The notes under the pieces were generated by a model. It was given only the letters and a program-made list of their open reading frames with translations. It did no database searches and was not told the origin of the DNA. The position numbers and the translations under genes are program-made. Below are positions 1-29,700 of a DNA stretch of 64,000 nt, in pieces. Position 1 is the first letter of the stretch, and every line of letters starts with the position of its first letter. Origin of the DNA: Thunnus maccoyii (taxonomy: Eukaryota > Chordata > Actinopteri > Scombriformes > Scombridae); assembly GCF_910596095.1 (NCBI RefSeq), contig NC_056544.1, positions 3,499,155 through 3,563,154 on the forward strand, written 5' to 3'.

Positions 1-1010
1 ATTACATGGTGGATTACATGATGGATTTATCTACCCAAGAAAAGAGACATTCATATTTTGCTCACATTTTGTTTCAATTTGACAAAAAAAATCCAGTTTG
101 AAATAAAGACTTTAAACAATGTGCATGTGATAAAATCGCATTAAAATATTTGAATACTGACTACAAGTTTTGCTTTATGAGTGTTATTTGGAGTCTCAGC
201 AATCAACTTGCTGTGTAACTCACTTGAAACCAGAGGAATCTCACAGGTTCTCGATAAAGGCAGCACTAGGATAAGAAATCATTTCTCATGAGCCAAAATT
301 AAATAAATGAGACTGCATTTAGCAGCCTCAGCAGGTTACAGTATGCTAATTAAAATCAGGTGTTAGATTTAAAAAGCAACATTTTAACTGCAAAGGTGAA
401 GTCCACTTTATAATACACTATTAGAAAGCAGTGACTATATCATAGTGACTACACCAACACTTCTGTAAGTCAGTGTACAATGGGACTATTTCAGAGTGCC
501 ACTCAATCTGTACAAGAGTATTAGTGATTCTACAAATAGGTGACTTTTGTTTAATAAGAAACCAAACACCTAGTGTATAATCACCATCTGAAACACTTGT
601 GTGATGTAAGTGCAGATTTAGTTGGCTCATGTGAAACTCACAGCTCAGCCGGCCAGTCAGGGAGCTCAGACATTTGGCACCCAGGCCGTCGGCTCTGCAC
701 CCTTGGGTGACAGGAGCAAACTGACATTCCTCAGACCAGAGGAGTCAATCTGAAAACTCTTATGATAATAATATATATTAGAAGATGCTGGGAGTATAGT
801 ACTGTTGCATTAAAGAGCATTGTACAGTCACACTGGAAGTCACTGTTGAAATATAATTACAAATATGGAAAATAAAAATGAATCATTCTTTTTATAGCAG
901 TATTAAAAGTATTATGTAAATGTACATTACAGGAAATCAGGGATTACAGTCATATACTACAGGTACTGTTTTATCCATCTCTACCAGGCTTTAGCAACAT
1001 GCCAACCTTT
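1..1010. other. Upstream intergenic DNA, no gene seen
   Basis: AT-rich sequence before cdc14a. The only open frame of any length (minus strand, 421-630) resembles no protein I know and has no splice-site or codon support. I see no clear repeat boundaries here. Confidence 0.6.
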
Positions 1011-1012
1011 GA

Positions 1013-1059
<47 letters not shown>

Positions 1060-1622
1060 TGTGTGCGTGCGTGTGTGCAGCCTCTGACCGAGCATGTGCA
1101 GAGCAGACAGATTAGCGCTCTCTCCGACTCTCTGGGCGGCTTGGTGCGTGTCCTCAACGCTCGCTGGAATATTCCAGGAAACGTTTTAATTTAGGTGTTG
1201 AATAATTTGCGGGAAACTATCCCGCTCAAGCTGAGCAAGCGGGTTTCTGGGAGAGAGAACCTGAATGAGTTGGGTTTTATTGGCCTTAAGAGACTTTTGA
1301 CGCGCGTGGATGGTGGACGTGGAACTGGAGACGCGACAATTTGCCTGTTAAAGAGTTCTTGGGACTTTTTTTTTTTTTTAGAGCTGGACGTTTTTAACTC
1401 TAAGTACGGTTAGACTCATCGAAGTTGGATAGAAATACTGGATTTTATCATGATATTTTATACAGGAGGCGTGATATTCTGGACACATCTCAAGAGGCAT
1501 CATAACAGATAATCCAGAATAAACAAACCCTCTTCAGTTTGATATAGACTTGAGTTGAAGAATATTCATATTTGAAATCATATAAAACAAAGATTCTTAC
1601 AGGAATCACGTCGCGTAGTCAA
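1011..1622 (+). promoter_or_regulatory. cdc14a: Probable cdc14a promoter and 5' untranslated region
   Basis: A (GT)n array at about 1019-1078 is followed by a stretch richer in G+C and CpG (about 1080-1340) than its surroundings, then by AT-rich sequence up to the start codon at 1623. No canonical TATA box stands out. The transcription start is inferred to lie around 1080-1350. I cannot tell whether an upstream untranslated exon exists. Confidence 0.4.
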
Positions 1623-18230
<16,608 letters not shown>

Positions 18231-20045
18231 CTTCACAGTTTCCAATCTGCTGACAAGCTGAGTCAACCTGTGGTTGTCTAGGCCTTAAACATTTTGTCAA
18301 CCTTGACAATTAATTATCTGTCTGACACTGTAACTTCACATTTAATGCAGGGATTCACAGAAACAGGAGCTTTGTAGAGTCATCCCAAAGTTTGTAAAAC
18401 ACTTATGCATAAAGTTAAAGGGCTTTGTGGATCATTGGTCACCTTAACCAATATGTGTTAAAAGGACTGGCACCAAAACACATGTCCATGTCTCCAGTAT
18501 GTTATAATCAGATGGTGTTGTGTAATTATAGGCAATTAACATGATCTTTAACATGAGAAAAGCTGTAACACTGGCCTTGATAATATCTAAACTAACAGGA
18601 TTTTTTTAGAGAAGAAAAACAAAAATGGAGCTTTGCGTGGTTCAGGCAGAGCACTAAAATCACCATGCATGAGTTGATTGGCATCATCATTCATGTTTAA
18701 CAATCATTCATCAACATAATATAACACTGTTTCCTTCCAGCAGAATTCTTTGTTCTCATTTGTATTTAATGAACAAGATCATTAATGAAAAACATTCATT
18801 AAAATGTTTTCAAGGGTTTTAGAGCACACTGGAAGTGCCGTTTTTGGAGTGCATTGGAAATCTATAGTGTTGTTGAACCCTTGTACAACTTAGACTTTTA
18901 TTGCAGTCACTCAGAGTTTTTCAACATTTGTTACAAGGTTTCATCTACAGTGGAAATGAGAATAAATTGTCAAAGGAGACCTGGGGCAAACTATCTGTCG
19001 GTCAGATCACATATTGGTTCAGGTAACAAATATACCAAACTTAAATAGGTGTTTAAAAGGTATTTAGTACCTTTCCCAGCCTGAGTAACTTTGAGTTTAA
19101 ATCACATCACAGTAAGTAGCAGCAAACTGGAGAACATAATGTAAAAAATGAAGGGGATTAAAGCACAAATCCACACACATTTCAAGTATCTTTTGTATAG
19201 GTATAGCTGGCTGTATGCTGTACATCACTGGAGGCAGAGCATTGCAATACTGAATTCAAAGCTTTACCATATGGGTCTCTATATGGCAAAGTTATTAGGA
19301 TTTAAAATCAAGAAGTGAGCACAGATTATAATAAGAAGGTTGCTGGTTTTTAATCTGTATCCTTTTGATGTAACAGCATTTTCAAACAATGTAGAAATCG
19401 GTGGAGGAGTGAAAACAAAGCCATGTAACTCTCAACTGCAACTGCACTTTATTTTTTAGAACTTTAAGATACATGTTTTTGAAAAGAAAAAAAACTTAAC
19501 TTCATAAATTATTACTGAATATTTGTTTTGAATCAAGTAAGGAGCACTATATGAACAGATTATATACATACATACAGTTCAATTAAAATCAGATTTATCA
19601 AACAAAACACAGCATGGAAACTTAAATCACAGAGATATTTTTAGTTGCCAACAATAATTTTGGCAACTAAAACTGTCTTCATGAAGGGAATTTTTTCAGT
19701 GGCAGGCCACAGGAGCCATGCCTGTGTGTGTAGCTGTGTTGAACATTTTTTCTGTTTTCTGAGCAAATGCTATTATGTTGATATTTGTTTAACTTTGTTT
19801 TTGTTTCATGCAACGTGAATGCTAATCATGCTATGCAAATGATGTATTGTTGCTGTTATGAAATATAATCATCTGCTCTTGGATCATTTGTGACCATTAT
19901 TGCTGGTGTTGTTTTGGCACTGTATTGTCTGATCACTGATTGAAAAACTAATCATTTGTGATGTACAATTTGATGAGTTGGTTGTCATTAGTGTTGCTGC
20001 AGAGATTATTATTTTCAAAATGAATAAAGGCTGCTGATGAAGATA
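18231..20045 (+). other. cdc14a: cdc14a 3' untranslated region
   Basis: AT-rich sequence with no coding content follows the stop codon. It ends at an AATAAA signal at 20023-20028, so cleavage is expected near 20,040-20,050. A 1.8-kb 3' UTR is plausible. An alternative terminal exon further on is not excluded, but dnai4 coding sequence begins on the other strand at 21007. Confidence 0.6.
20023..20028 (+). terminator. cdc14a: Polyadenylation signal AATAAA for cdc14a
   Basis: Canonical hexamer about 1.8 kb after the cdc14a stop codon, followed by T/G-rich sequence. Confidence 0.6.
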
Positions 20046-20063
20046 AAATGATTCACATTACCC

Positions 20064-20069
20064 TTTATT
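20064..20069 (-). terminator. dnai4: Polyadenylation signal AATAAA for dnai4
   Basis: TTTATT on the plus strand reads AATAAA on the minus strand, about 940 nt after the dnai4 stop. It lies only about 35 bp from the cdc14a signal on the other strand. A weaker ATTAAA alternative is at 20519-20524. Confidence 0.5.
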
Positions 20070-21006
20070 AAGCACACATAACAGTAGAATTGACGCATGT
20101 GATAGCCGTCAGTTTCTGCTTTCATACTCAAGGTCTTATAATCATTTTTCCTACAAAAGAAACAACATATCCAGGAGCTTGAGGTTACAATGTTAAGTCA
20201 TTAAAAAACTCGATTCATGAAGTGGCTGCCATTTTTGACTTCCTGTTAAATTATTGATGTATTTGACAACAAGAAGTTTAGGGATGAAACAACAGAACGT
20301 TTTTGGTGTTGTCCCCGTGACACTTGTCAACATAAAAACAAAGACTGAACTGGTATGCAAGACTAAATGTCAAATGTATATTTGTAGTAGATAAACATTC
20401 CCTGAAAAGACCCTAAAATGCTGTATTCATGAATGTAGGGGCTTGATTTTGCTATGTCAACGATCAAATTAAGGTGTTTTACCCTTAAATTTCCCCCCTC
20501 CCCCATTATTCACTACAATTTTAATCTCACAAGACACATTTAAAGGGTGTTCAAGTTAAGACAATAAGGGGTTCTGTTCCTGTATGCAATCTCAACAACA
20601 TTATTATGTGTATGTGCTGCTTTGGCTCCCATGTGAACAAGCAGAGGAAGTTAGGATATATCATCACAAACATGATGGATAAGAATCTAAATATCTAAAG
20701 CACCTAAAACTTTTTCACAGTGTGTTTATGTGTATTTGTATATTTCACATGAGAATCCATCTTGTCAGGCTTCAAGTTATGTGCTTGTGTCTGAACCACC
20801 TGTAGATCAGACAAATCAGTGTCCTATGAGGATTCTCGCGTGATCTTGTGATCTCGCCAATACAGCTGCCTCACAAGGTAAAATCGTGATAGACAGATGG
20901 TACATCCAATCTCCTGCCAAGTATTTTTTGAAAGTGCCTGCCCTTTTCCGAAGAGTTTCCAAGGACAACTTCTCAAATGGTTTTGTGTAACAAACCATTT
21001 GGCGCA

Positions 21007-24000
21007 TCAGGTTAATCTGGATATTGCAGAGCAGATGATGCTTTCCAGAATATCCACCTGAAAGAAAACACTGAGTCAACCATCAGGTAAGAAGCTAACT
21101 GAAGAAAGAAGCTTCTAAACTGCATATTAAATGCCTCACAACAGTATGATATTCTGTCAATAAAGGGCAAATATTACATGAGATGATAATGGAGTGAGTT
21201 TAATAAAAACTCATCAGTTGTATTTTTGTCCAACTCGCCACCTGTTCCTCAGTTTTACCTGGCTGCTCTCTCCCAAACTTAGGTTCTTGAGCTGGTAGAC
21301 GGTCACTTGTCCATCACTGTCCCCTACTAGGACACAGTTTGTCTGTGTGGCAAACAGCAGGGACTTCATCGTCACACCGGGGGTAGCAGGCTGCACAATA
21401 ATGGGGTCTAGGCTGAAAGAGACGTGTATGAACATACAGGATGCATCAAAGAGATAAACAGGGTGAAGCTAAGTGAGTACAAAAGTCTCTCTCCTCAGTC
21501 TGACTCACATGCTTGAATTCAGATCCCAAATCTCCAGCTGTCCCTCATTAACAGCCCCGAATACTGTGGCCCACTTTGGGGACCACTTGATGTCACACAC
21601 GGCTCTCTGGGCGGAGACGAGACTTAACACGGGGCTAAAGTGATCCTGCTTCCACAGCTGAATGGTCCAGTCAGAGGAGCAGCTCAGGAACACATCAGGA
21701 CTGAGTGGACACCATGCGAGGGAGTTGACAGGACACTGATAGGGAACGAGATCCGTGAATGTTACTTAGGGGTTGTCTGAGTGCTTAACAATGACCCACA
21801 GATCTTTAAAAAAAAAACAAGATTAGCAACAAGTAGTCACAGAATTACATGCAGAAGAAAGAGTAAAAAACTGAATGCAGAACATACAGTGAAATCTACA
21901 GCAGAATAAGTTTCCCTCTCAAGGCCATAAATGAATATTCCTAGAGCGAGGAGTGAGGATTTTTTAAAAACTTCATAATACAAGCATTTTGATTCCTGGA
22001 GAAGATATGGATGGATTAAGTAACTGGTGAAGAGATGAATTTTCAACTTATAATAGAAAATATGGAATGACTAAGCTCTACTGACTTCTACACTTATTTC
22101 TACTTATTAAAGCTCATCACTTCACTCTTAAAGCTTCAGTAACTTGTTTTTGGCCACTTGGGGGCAGCAGAGCAAGCTGAAAACACAACCCTGACATATC
22201 ATAGCCTTATGAAGTTGTTGTGGCTAACATGTTAGCAAAGACTCACTTATTTACACATCCAGCAGACAGAACAACATTGAAATTCATTTAGAGTTGTGTC
22301 ACTGGTCACATGATGATTCACTGATTCCCTCTCCATCAACTCCTGAGAAAAATATCTGGCTCTTTATCTGCTAAGTTTGCCGCTACATTCTCCAGCGAGT
22401 TGCCAACTTTGCCTGTCTGTCATTTGGTGCCAGGCAGGCAGTAGTGGACAGTTTAGTCTCTCAGGTCTATCCAAATAGAAGTAATATCTGAATAAATTAT
22501 CAGCACATTATCCCACACCCACCTGCTCAGCTGTTGCTACTCCCCAATTATCTTCACCTGCTGCTCATTACCCCATCGGTACTATATATACCAGTCCTCT
22601 GTCATTCACTCCCTGCCAAATTGTCAATGTTGCTTCAGTGTACACTTGCTTTCCAGCCACCCTGTATGTATTACCTGTTCCTGCCTTCACCTGTGGTTTC
22701 CACCTTCTGTCAGTTTGTGACCTGCCTGCCTTGCCCCTTCAGACTTGTTTGCTTCTTTGGACTGTATTATGGATTTTGATTATTAAAGCCCCTTCTCATT
22801 CAACCTGTCTGCCTTGGTGTCTGCATTTGGGTCCTCCTCCTGTTTGCCCTGTACACACACCCATGAAGTACTGTTCTGCTGTCAACAGAAATAAAGTACA
22901 GTATATTATAACATCATGTGCTCATGGCATTCCTATGCATGTGCTAATAAAACGTGATACAAACAATACATGGACCTACTAATGAAAACATTTCTTTACA
23001 GTGCCATTAGTCAAAAACTCTACACTTGCCTGTTAATCAGATCTTATCACCTAAGTAGAAAATGAGATATGAGCTTCTGCAGTCTACACGGAATAATACA
23101 CCTCAGGTTTCTGTGTTTTAAAGCAGCTGTATCAAAAGAATTAACATGATAGAATATCCAGTCATTCATCATGGTTGAAGGTTTTATACTAAAGGACTTA
23201 CATAGTGTTTCCTGTAAGTCTCCAGAAACTGCTGACTGTTGTAACAGGAGCACTTGTGGATGAGACCTTCCCATGTACCAGCCAGATAGATACTGGAGTC
23301 CTGGAGAAACAGAGAAATGTAGAAGAGAAGTGTGATGCATGATAGCAATGATGCACTAATTTATGAAGTTAAATACAGAGAAACACAGGTAAGAGGAAAA
23401 AATGTCGGATGTCGGAGCAATTTCACCACCACAACCCTCCAACAGATATGTATTTCCACAATAATGGATGAGGAATCAAGCTCAGCTAAAACAAGCATAT
23501 GGTAAACTCATTTATGTCATCAACTTACTGTTGGATGAAAGTCAAAACACAGACCAGGAGTCAGTGCTGACAGAATGCTTTCTGTATTCTTTTCTGTTTT
23601 GGTCCCTCCAGCCTTCTTCTTAGTATTATGAATCCTCTTGAGCTTCATCAGGTCTATGGCAAAAGATGTTTAAGTTGTTGGAAATTCTGCTTATTTCTTC
23701 ATCTACTTCCTAATCAGCACATGTCTCAAACAGAAATGACATGGTTAAAACCACTGCCTGATGTAGAGCACAGTACCTGTGCATTCGAGGCCATTGTTGC
23801 AGACAAACCACTTGCTAATCCTGCCGTCTGCAGCCACAGAAAAGAGAGCTTCTACCTTTTCATCTCCTGTTAAGCTCAGTTCTTGTTGAGTCCACCTGAG
23901 CTGCCACACTGGACCCAAGTGTTTGTTGGGACACCCACTGTGTAGAGCCAAACACAAAGAAAGAAACAGCAACAACATGAGTAGCATCAGTAGCTGCTCG

Positions 24001-26679
24001 ATTGTCAGTAAGTGATATACAGTAGGAGCCTCTGTGTCCACACACACAGTCCTCACCGGCTGCTAATGACACGTGTGTTCTTGTCTTGACTCTGCACACT
24101 GTAGATAGCAATGCTGCCATCTTGCATCCCAACAGCCAGCTGACTTGGGTTGTTGGCTGAGAAATCCAGAGAAGTCACAGTATTGTCACAGTGGATGACA
24201 CGCTCAGGCCACTGCAGAGGGGGAACATGACAAAAACAAAAGCTCACTCAATATTTTGCATGAGGTAGCAGGGGGCACTGGAGGATGACATCCAAAAGTT
24301 TGGGAAAGTGAATAAAGGTCATACCGTGGGGTTTTTGAGGGACCAGCAGCAGACCAGTCCTGGTTTCTGTGAATCAGACTCGCCATAGCCCACAGCCAGG
24401 AGGTCCTAGCAGAGAAGAGACGTTTCATTGAGGTGCAAACATTTCATGTTTGTAACTTTTTAAACTAGTAAGAACTTAAAGTAATAGAAGCGTAAAAAGT
24501 AAATGGTTGCTCACTGTGTTGAAATAAAAGTGTCAGCCAGGGTTAATACCCTTGCAATTCTGTTAGTTGTATATCAGACTATTTATATTGTATGCATGTG
24601 TCACCATAATTTCCATTTTTTAATTTAATAGTGTTATATGTGTTCATATTTTGAGAAATTCTCTGGAGGTGAACTTAATTACGTCTATGTTTCTCAAAGC
24701 ATTATAAACAATGTTTAAAAAAATCAGCAGCAGTCTATCTTTCCAAACAATGTCTTTGTTACTGTCAGCTGTTTTCACAAGGACTATTTTCTGAAGGAAA
24801 GTAGTTCCAGCGAAAACTGCTGACTGCATGATTTAGCACAGTGGGACATTGTTTCTGGAAAGAGACATTACAGATAAGTTTTTCAGATATATTTAAATGC
24901 TTTGAGCACTGCAAATGAAACTTCTATTCACGTCTATTCTATTCTATTCTATTCACTTGTCCTTCAGCCACTACTGTGACCGGGTCACAGTACATACCTG
25001 CTATAACTGCTGTTATGGATGACATAATTGACTCACTTGATAAAAAGGAACACTATGCATTCTGTGGAGATCTGTCCAAGGCTTTTGATACTGTTGATTA
25101 CAACATTTTGTTAAATAAACTGCTTTCTGTGGGTTTTGATGCTTCTGCTTACAGCTGGTTCAAATCATATTTCTCTGTTAGAGTTAAAAATGTTTCTGCT
25201 GATGGTTTTAAATCAATCCCCCTAATAGTTGATAAAGGTGTCCCTCAAGGATCAGTATTAAGCCCCCTGCTATTTACTCTACATAAATTATATTTACTTG
25301 CACTGTAATGTCCATTTGTATACAGATGATACCATCTTGTATGCCATTGGGCCTACCACAAACCAGACCTTCTCCAGGTTATAGTCTGTTCTCAGGTCTG
25401 TCTTGCAAAAGAGATTTTCATCTCAATGAGACTTCCTGAATAAATAAAGCCTAAGTAAAAAAGACAAAATGGCAGTAATTCAGGAGACAGCAGCAGGTGT
25501 GTCTGTGTTACCGGGTTCTTTGTGTTCCAGGCCATGCTGCTGACGCTGCGTCCTTTGCTAAGCTCACAGGTGAAAGTCCAGAGACGCTCCAGGGCAGGAG
25601 TCGGAGAGCTCTCTGTATCCTCCTGTCTACACCTCTCAGCCCCAGGCTTCATCGGACTGTCAGGATCTGACACAAACATTCATACATACTTATTTATTCA
25701 AAAGGTAACAATTTATAAGACTGTGACAAATGATCTGACCTTGCACTAGGTTGGGAGGTAATATTTATGCATTGGGAGGTGCTGGCCAGTCAGCATCTGG
25801 ATTCAACTGCATCATCACTTGTGCACGGCAACAATGCACGGCATGTGGGTGAAGAACTGACTTTACCTTCTAGTACAGGCAGCTGCCTGTAAGCAGCCAG
25901 CTTGGGTTGCAAGGTGTTTCCCAGGATGCTCCTCTCCATAACTAATAGACTATGCTGAAATTTCTCTGAGTGCATGATGAGCTGCAGGTCTGTCTCAGCA
26001 TTTAAACTGTTCCCAAACACTTCCATGTCTTTCAGTGAGCTTGCAGCACTGCCTGAAGAAAAATATGAGAAAGTAATACATGCACATTAATCAATAATAT
26101 CATTGAAAACCTATCCCAATGTTTTCTAATGATATCTGAATCACATCAAACCCTTCTCTCTATACCTTAGTTGTGTCAGAAAAGTCACTCGCAGTGACTG
26201 TAAAAAAAGAGGCTTGAAAATACAGTTCATTTATTTACATATTGTTGAATTGTCCACCACAGAGAAAAGAGTATTTTTGGTTATTCGCACTGGAATTACA
26301 CACAACAAAACCCAGACTGAAGCAGCGCACCCTCAGTGTGCTTCATTGTTACCTGTGCTGGTGGTGCTGCCCACTGACAGGCTCCTCTCTGCACCTCTGC
26401 TGGTGTCCATCACAGCCTCTGGATACTCAGCCTTCTCTGGTTCAGGGCTACACACTGTTTTATCCTGCTCAGAGCTGCATGAAGTATCATACATGTCCCA
26501 GGTGGTAACAGTGGTGGCTGTGGACATGGAAACATTTGAAAAGATCATCCACTTTGAAAAACTGAACACTGAACAGGATTGGTTCAATTTAGATAGCAAA
26601 GTCCTCCACTGTTTAGATGTGTAAGTCCCAGTACTCATTTTTAGATGAGTAAGTCAGTACTCATTTGGACAGCTGAAGC

Positions 26680-26744
<65 letters not shown>

Positions 26745-29700
26745 CTTTGCATAAACTTTTAATTACATTTTTGCACAGTAGGAGGACTGTGGATTTTGTT
26801 CCCCATCACTTACATTGTAAGTGCATTATGAACAGATCTTCTAATGGTCAGTATGAACAGGAGGAATGATTACAGCAAGATTACAGCATTGTTCATTTGG
26901 GCTCCTGACTTGAAAAACTGTGAACCCGTCCTTTAAATTCATCAGGTGGCCAAAAACACAAGTCCAAATGAGTGCCAACCTTGCTCTGTGTTTGCAGGAT
27001 TATCTACCTGTCACCCACTTTAATGGATTTGTATAAATCATCACTTAATTTAATACTAAACAAAGAGAGCAATTAAGCCTAACCTGCATCCACCATGACC
27101 ATGCTGTCACTCGGGACTTGTTTGTTTTTAGTCACTGCATTCAATGTCTGCATTGCTCGATCAGTATACTTATCATTGCCCATTCTGTTCCTGCAAACCT
27201 TGGCATACTGATTGTTTCGCTCTCTGTAAAAACAAGAGGAAGATGACAACAGCTTGTTACAACCAAAAAAGCGTATACATTTTTCAGTTATTGATAAATA
27301 AATTCACTTCTATTTTACAGTATGCGTGTCCCAGGACAGTTCCACAGAGCAAGACATGTCAGAGTGGTGAGTCGTTCCCAGGGTAAATCTTGGATTAGCC
27401 CTACTCAAAGTTGACAGATTTCAGATCTTGTCAAACAGTTAAGAAAACCAGGAAGTAGAGGACGTCACTCACATGATAGCTTCTGCGTTATAAGCATCCA
27501 CTGACACAAAGGTGCTGGGTATGTCCAGCAGTGAAATGCTGTCTGTCTCAGAGATGTAGACATCTATGACCGCTTTTAACATGTTATCTGTCACCTGTTC
27601 TTTCACACTGTTTCTTTTCCGATGCAAATCTGGCAGGGAACAAACATGACACAAAAGTAAACTTTTACCACTTACCACAATAGATATGTTACAGTTATCT
27701 GTTAGAGAGAACTGTGAATAAATCATAATTAAATTTATTTGTAACTGTATTTAGCTGCATTTAGTTTACTTTCACTTGTGGCCATGTATATCCAGGGAAG
27801 ATTAGATCAAAACAATGAATATAGTAATTAAAAGGAATAAACAGTAGAACAAACACCAATGATGCCCTATATATTTAAAATGAAAGAATAAAAAAACATA
27901 TAGTATTGTAATGAACCTGGGAAGTTGATGGGTATGTCCCGTTTGGAAAACGTATCCTCAATCTCCTCATTTACTGACTCTATGGTAGACTGGCTGGATA
28001 TTCTGCTGCTACCTAATATTGACCTGGAAAACAACGTAAAGAGTACATTTTTACACAGTGAAAATGTGTGGCAACATTTGCCCAAATGGCCTATACAAGA
28101 AATAAAAAGTTATTATAAATGATACAATACCTCACAAAACATAGGTCTACAAATCATATTTAAGCATATTAAGATAAAATACTAACACTTTAAGTTGGCA
28201 TTTATTAGTATATAAACAATTAATAAATGGTTAATAACACGCTAGAAAGTAAGTTGTAGGCTTACATAAGGACATTTTTAAGTGTTTATTAATGTACTTT
28301 ATTTGTCAACAATTGTAACTTCTCTGAAGAGATTTTATATTGTATCAACTGTGTTTTACCATATTCTCATTAATACAGCAGCCTCCACTTATGGGTGCTA
28401 ACACAAGGATTTATAGTTGTTGACAAATACATTAATAAACACATATCTGCTAACAACTACATTATAGTGTGTTATAAACTATTATTAAACTGTTTGTATA
28501 CTGCTTATAAATGCTAAATAGGGAACTGTAGGTAAAGTATTACCGATAAAATTTTTATTTTCCTGCCCACCATCATATCTTATCAATAAATGATACATTC
28601 AACTAGAATAGGTGATTTCATTTACTTATTATTTTATATTTGTATTTTTAAATTAGACTGTATATCATATGTGCAACAAACCAGCTGTTGGTGTTTTTCC
28701 ATTTTCCTAAATTCAAGTGATGTTGTGTGTTAAGTAATGAGGTGCTGGATCCACACCCTGCCATCTCACATCATCTCCAGCCGTTTGACCATCAGCTCAG
28801 CTGCTGTAGAGTGTCAGCATGTGCTGAGGTACCTGGAGAACGGCATACTGAAGCTCCCACTGGTTGTTGTCTGCTCTGATGTTGATCCAGCAGAGATCTC
28901 ATCTAGAAAGAACCTGCCGGCTTTGGCCTGCAGGGCTCCTGCCTCCGCCTGGTACAGTGGCTGAGGAGTGACGTCATTGTCCTCTTCATCAAACACCTGC
29001 AGCAAGAACAATTAGCTGCCACTAGCTAGCTGCAAGGTTACTGCTGCTAAACGCCAGTGGTGGAAAGTAACTAAATACATTTACTTAAGCACAGTTTTGA
29101 GGTACTTTGCTTGAGTATTTCCATTTGATGCTACTTTATAATTCCACTCCACTACATTTCAGAGGGAAATATTGAATTTTCTCCTCCACTACATTTATTT
29201 GACAGCTTTAGTTACTTTTCAGATGAAGATTTGACACAATGGATAATACAACACATTGTTAAAGATGAAACTAGTGGTTTCCAACCTTTTTGGCTTTGGA
29301 CGTCTTACAAAAAGCAGTGTGTAGTCGGGGTCACATTTCACATGTCTATGAGTTGTTAACAGCTCCACCAAATAGTGATTTTTCCCTCTAAGGTTCTTCT
29401 TTCCTCTCCCATTAATCATCTCACAACCCCTCAGATGTATCTGGTGACCCTTTGGAGGAGCCCCGACCCCTAGGTTGGGAACCATTGGACTAAACTAGCT
29501 AACTGTATATAGAGTAGTTGAAACTAGCTCCACCTCCAGCAGCTACAACAGTAACATGCTGCTCTAACACTGATGCTTCAGTATTAATAATCTAATGATG
29601 TCATATATAATAATATATCAGTCAGAGGAACCAAACCACTACTTTTACTGCCATACTTTAACTACATCAATACTGTATTGGTACTTTTACCTAAGTAAAG

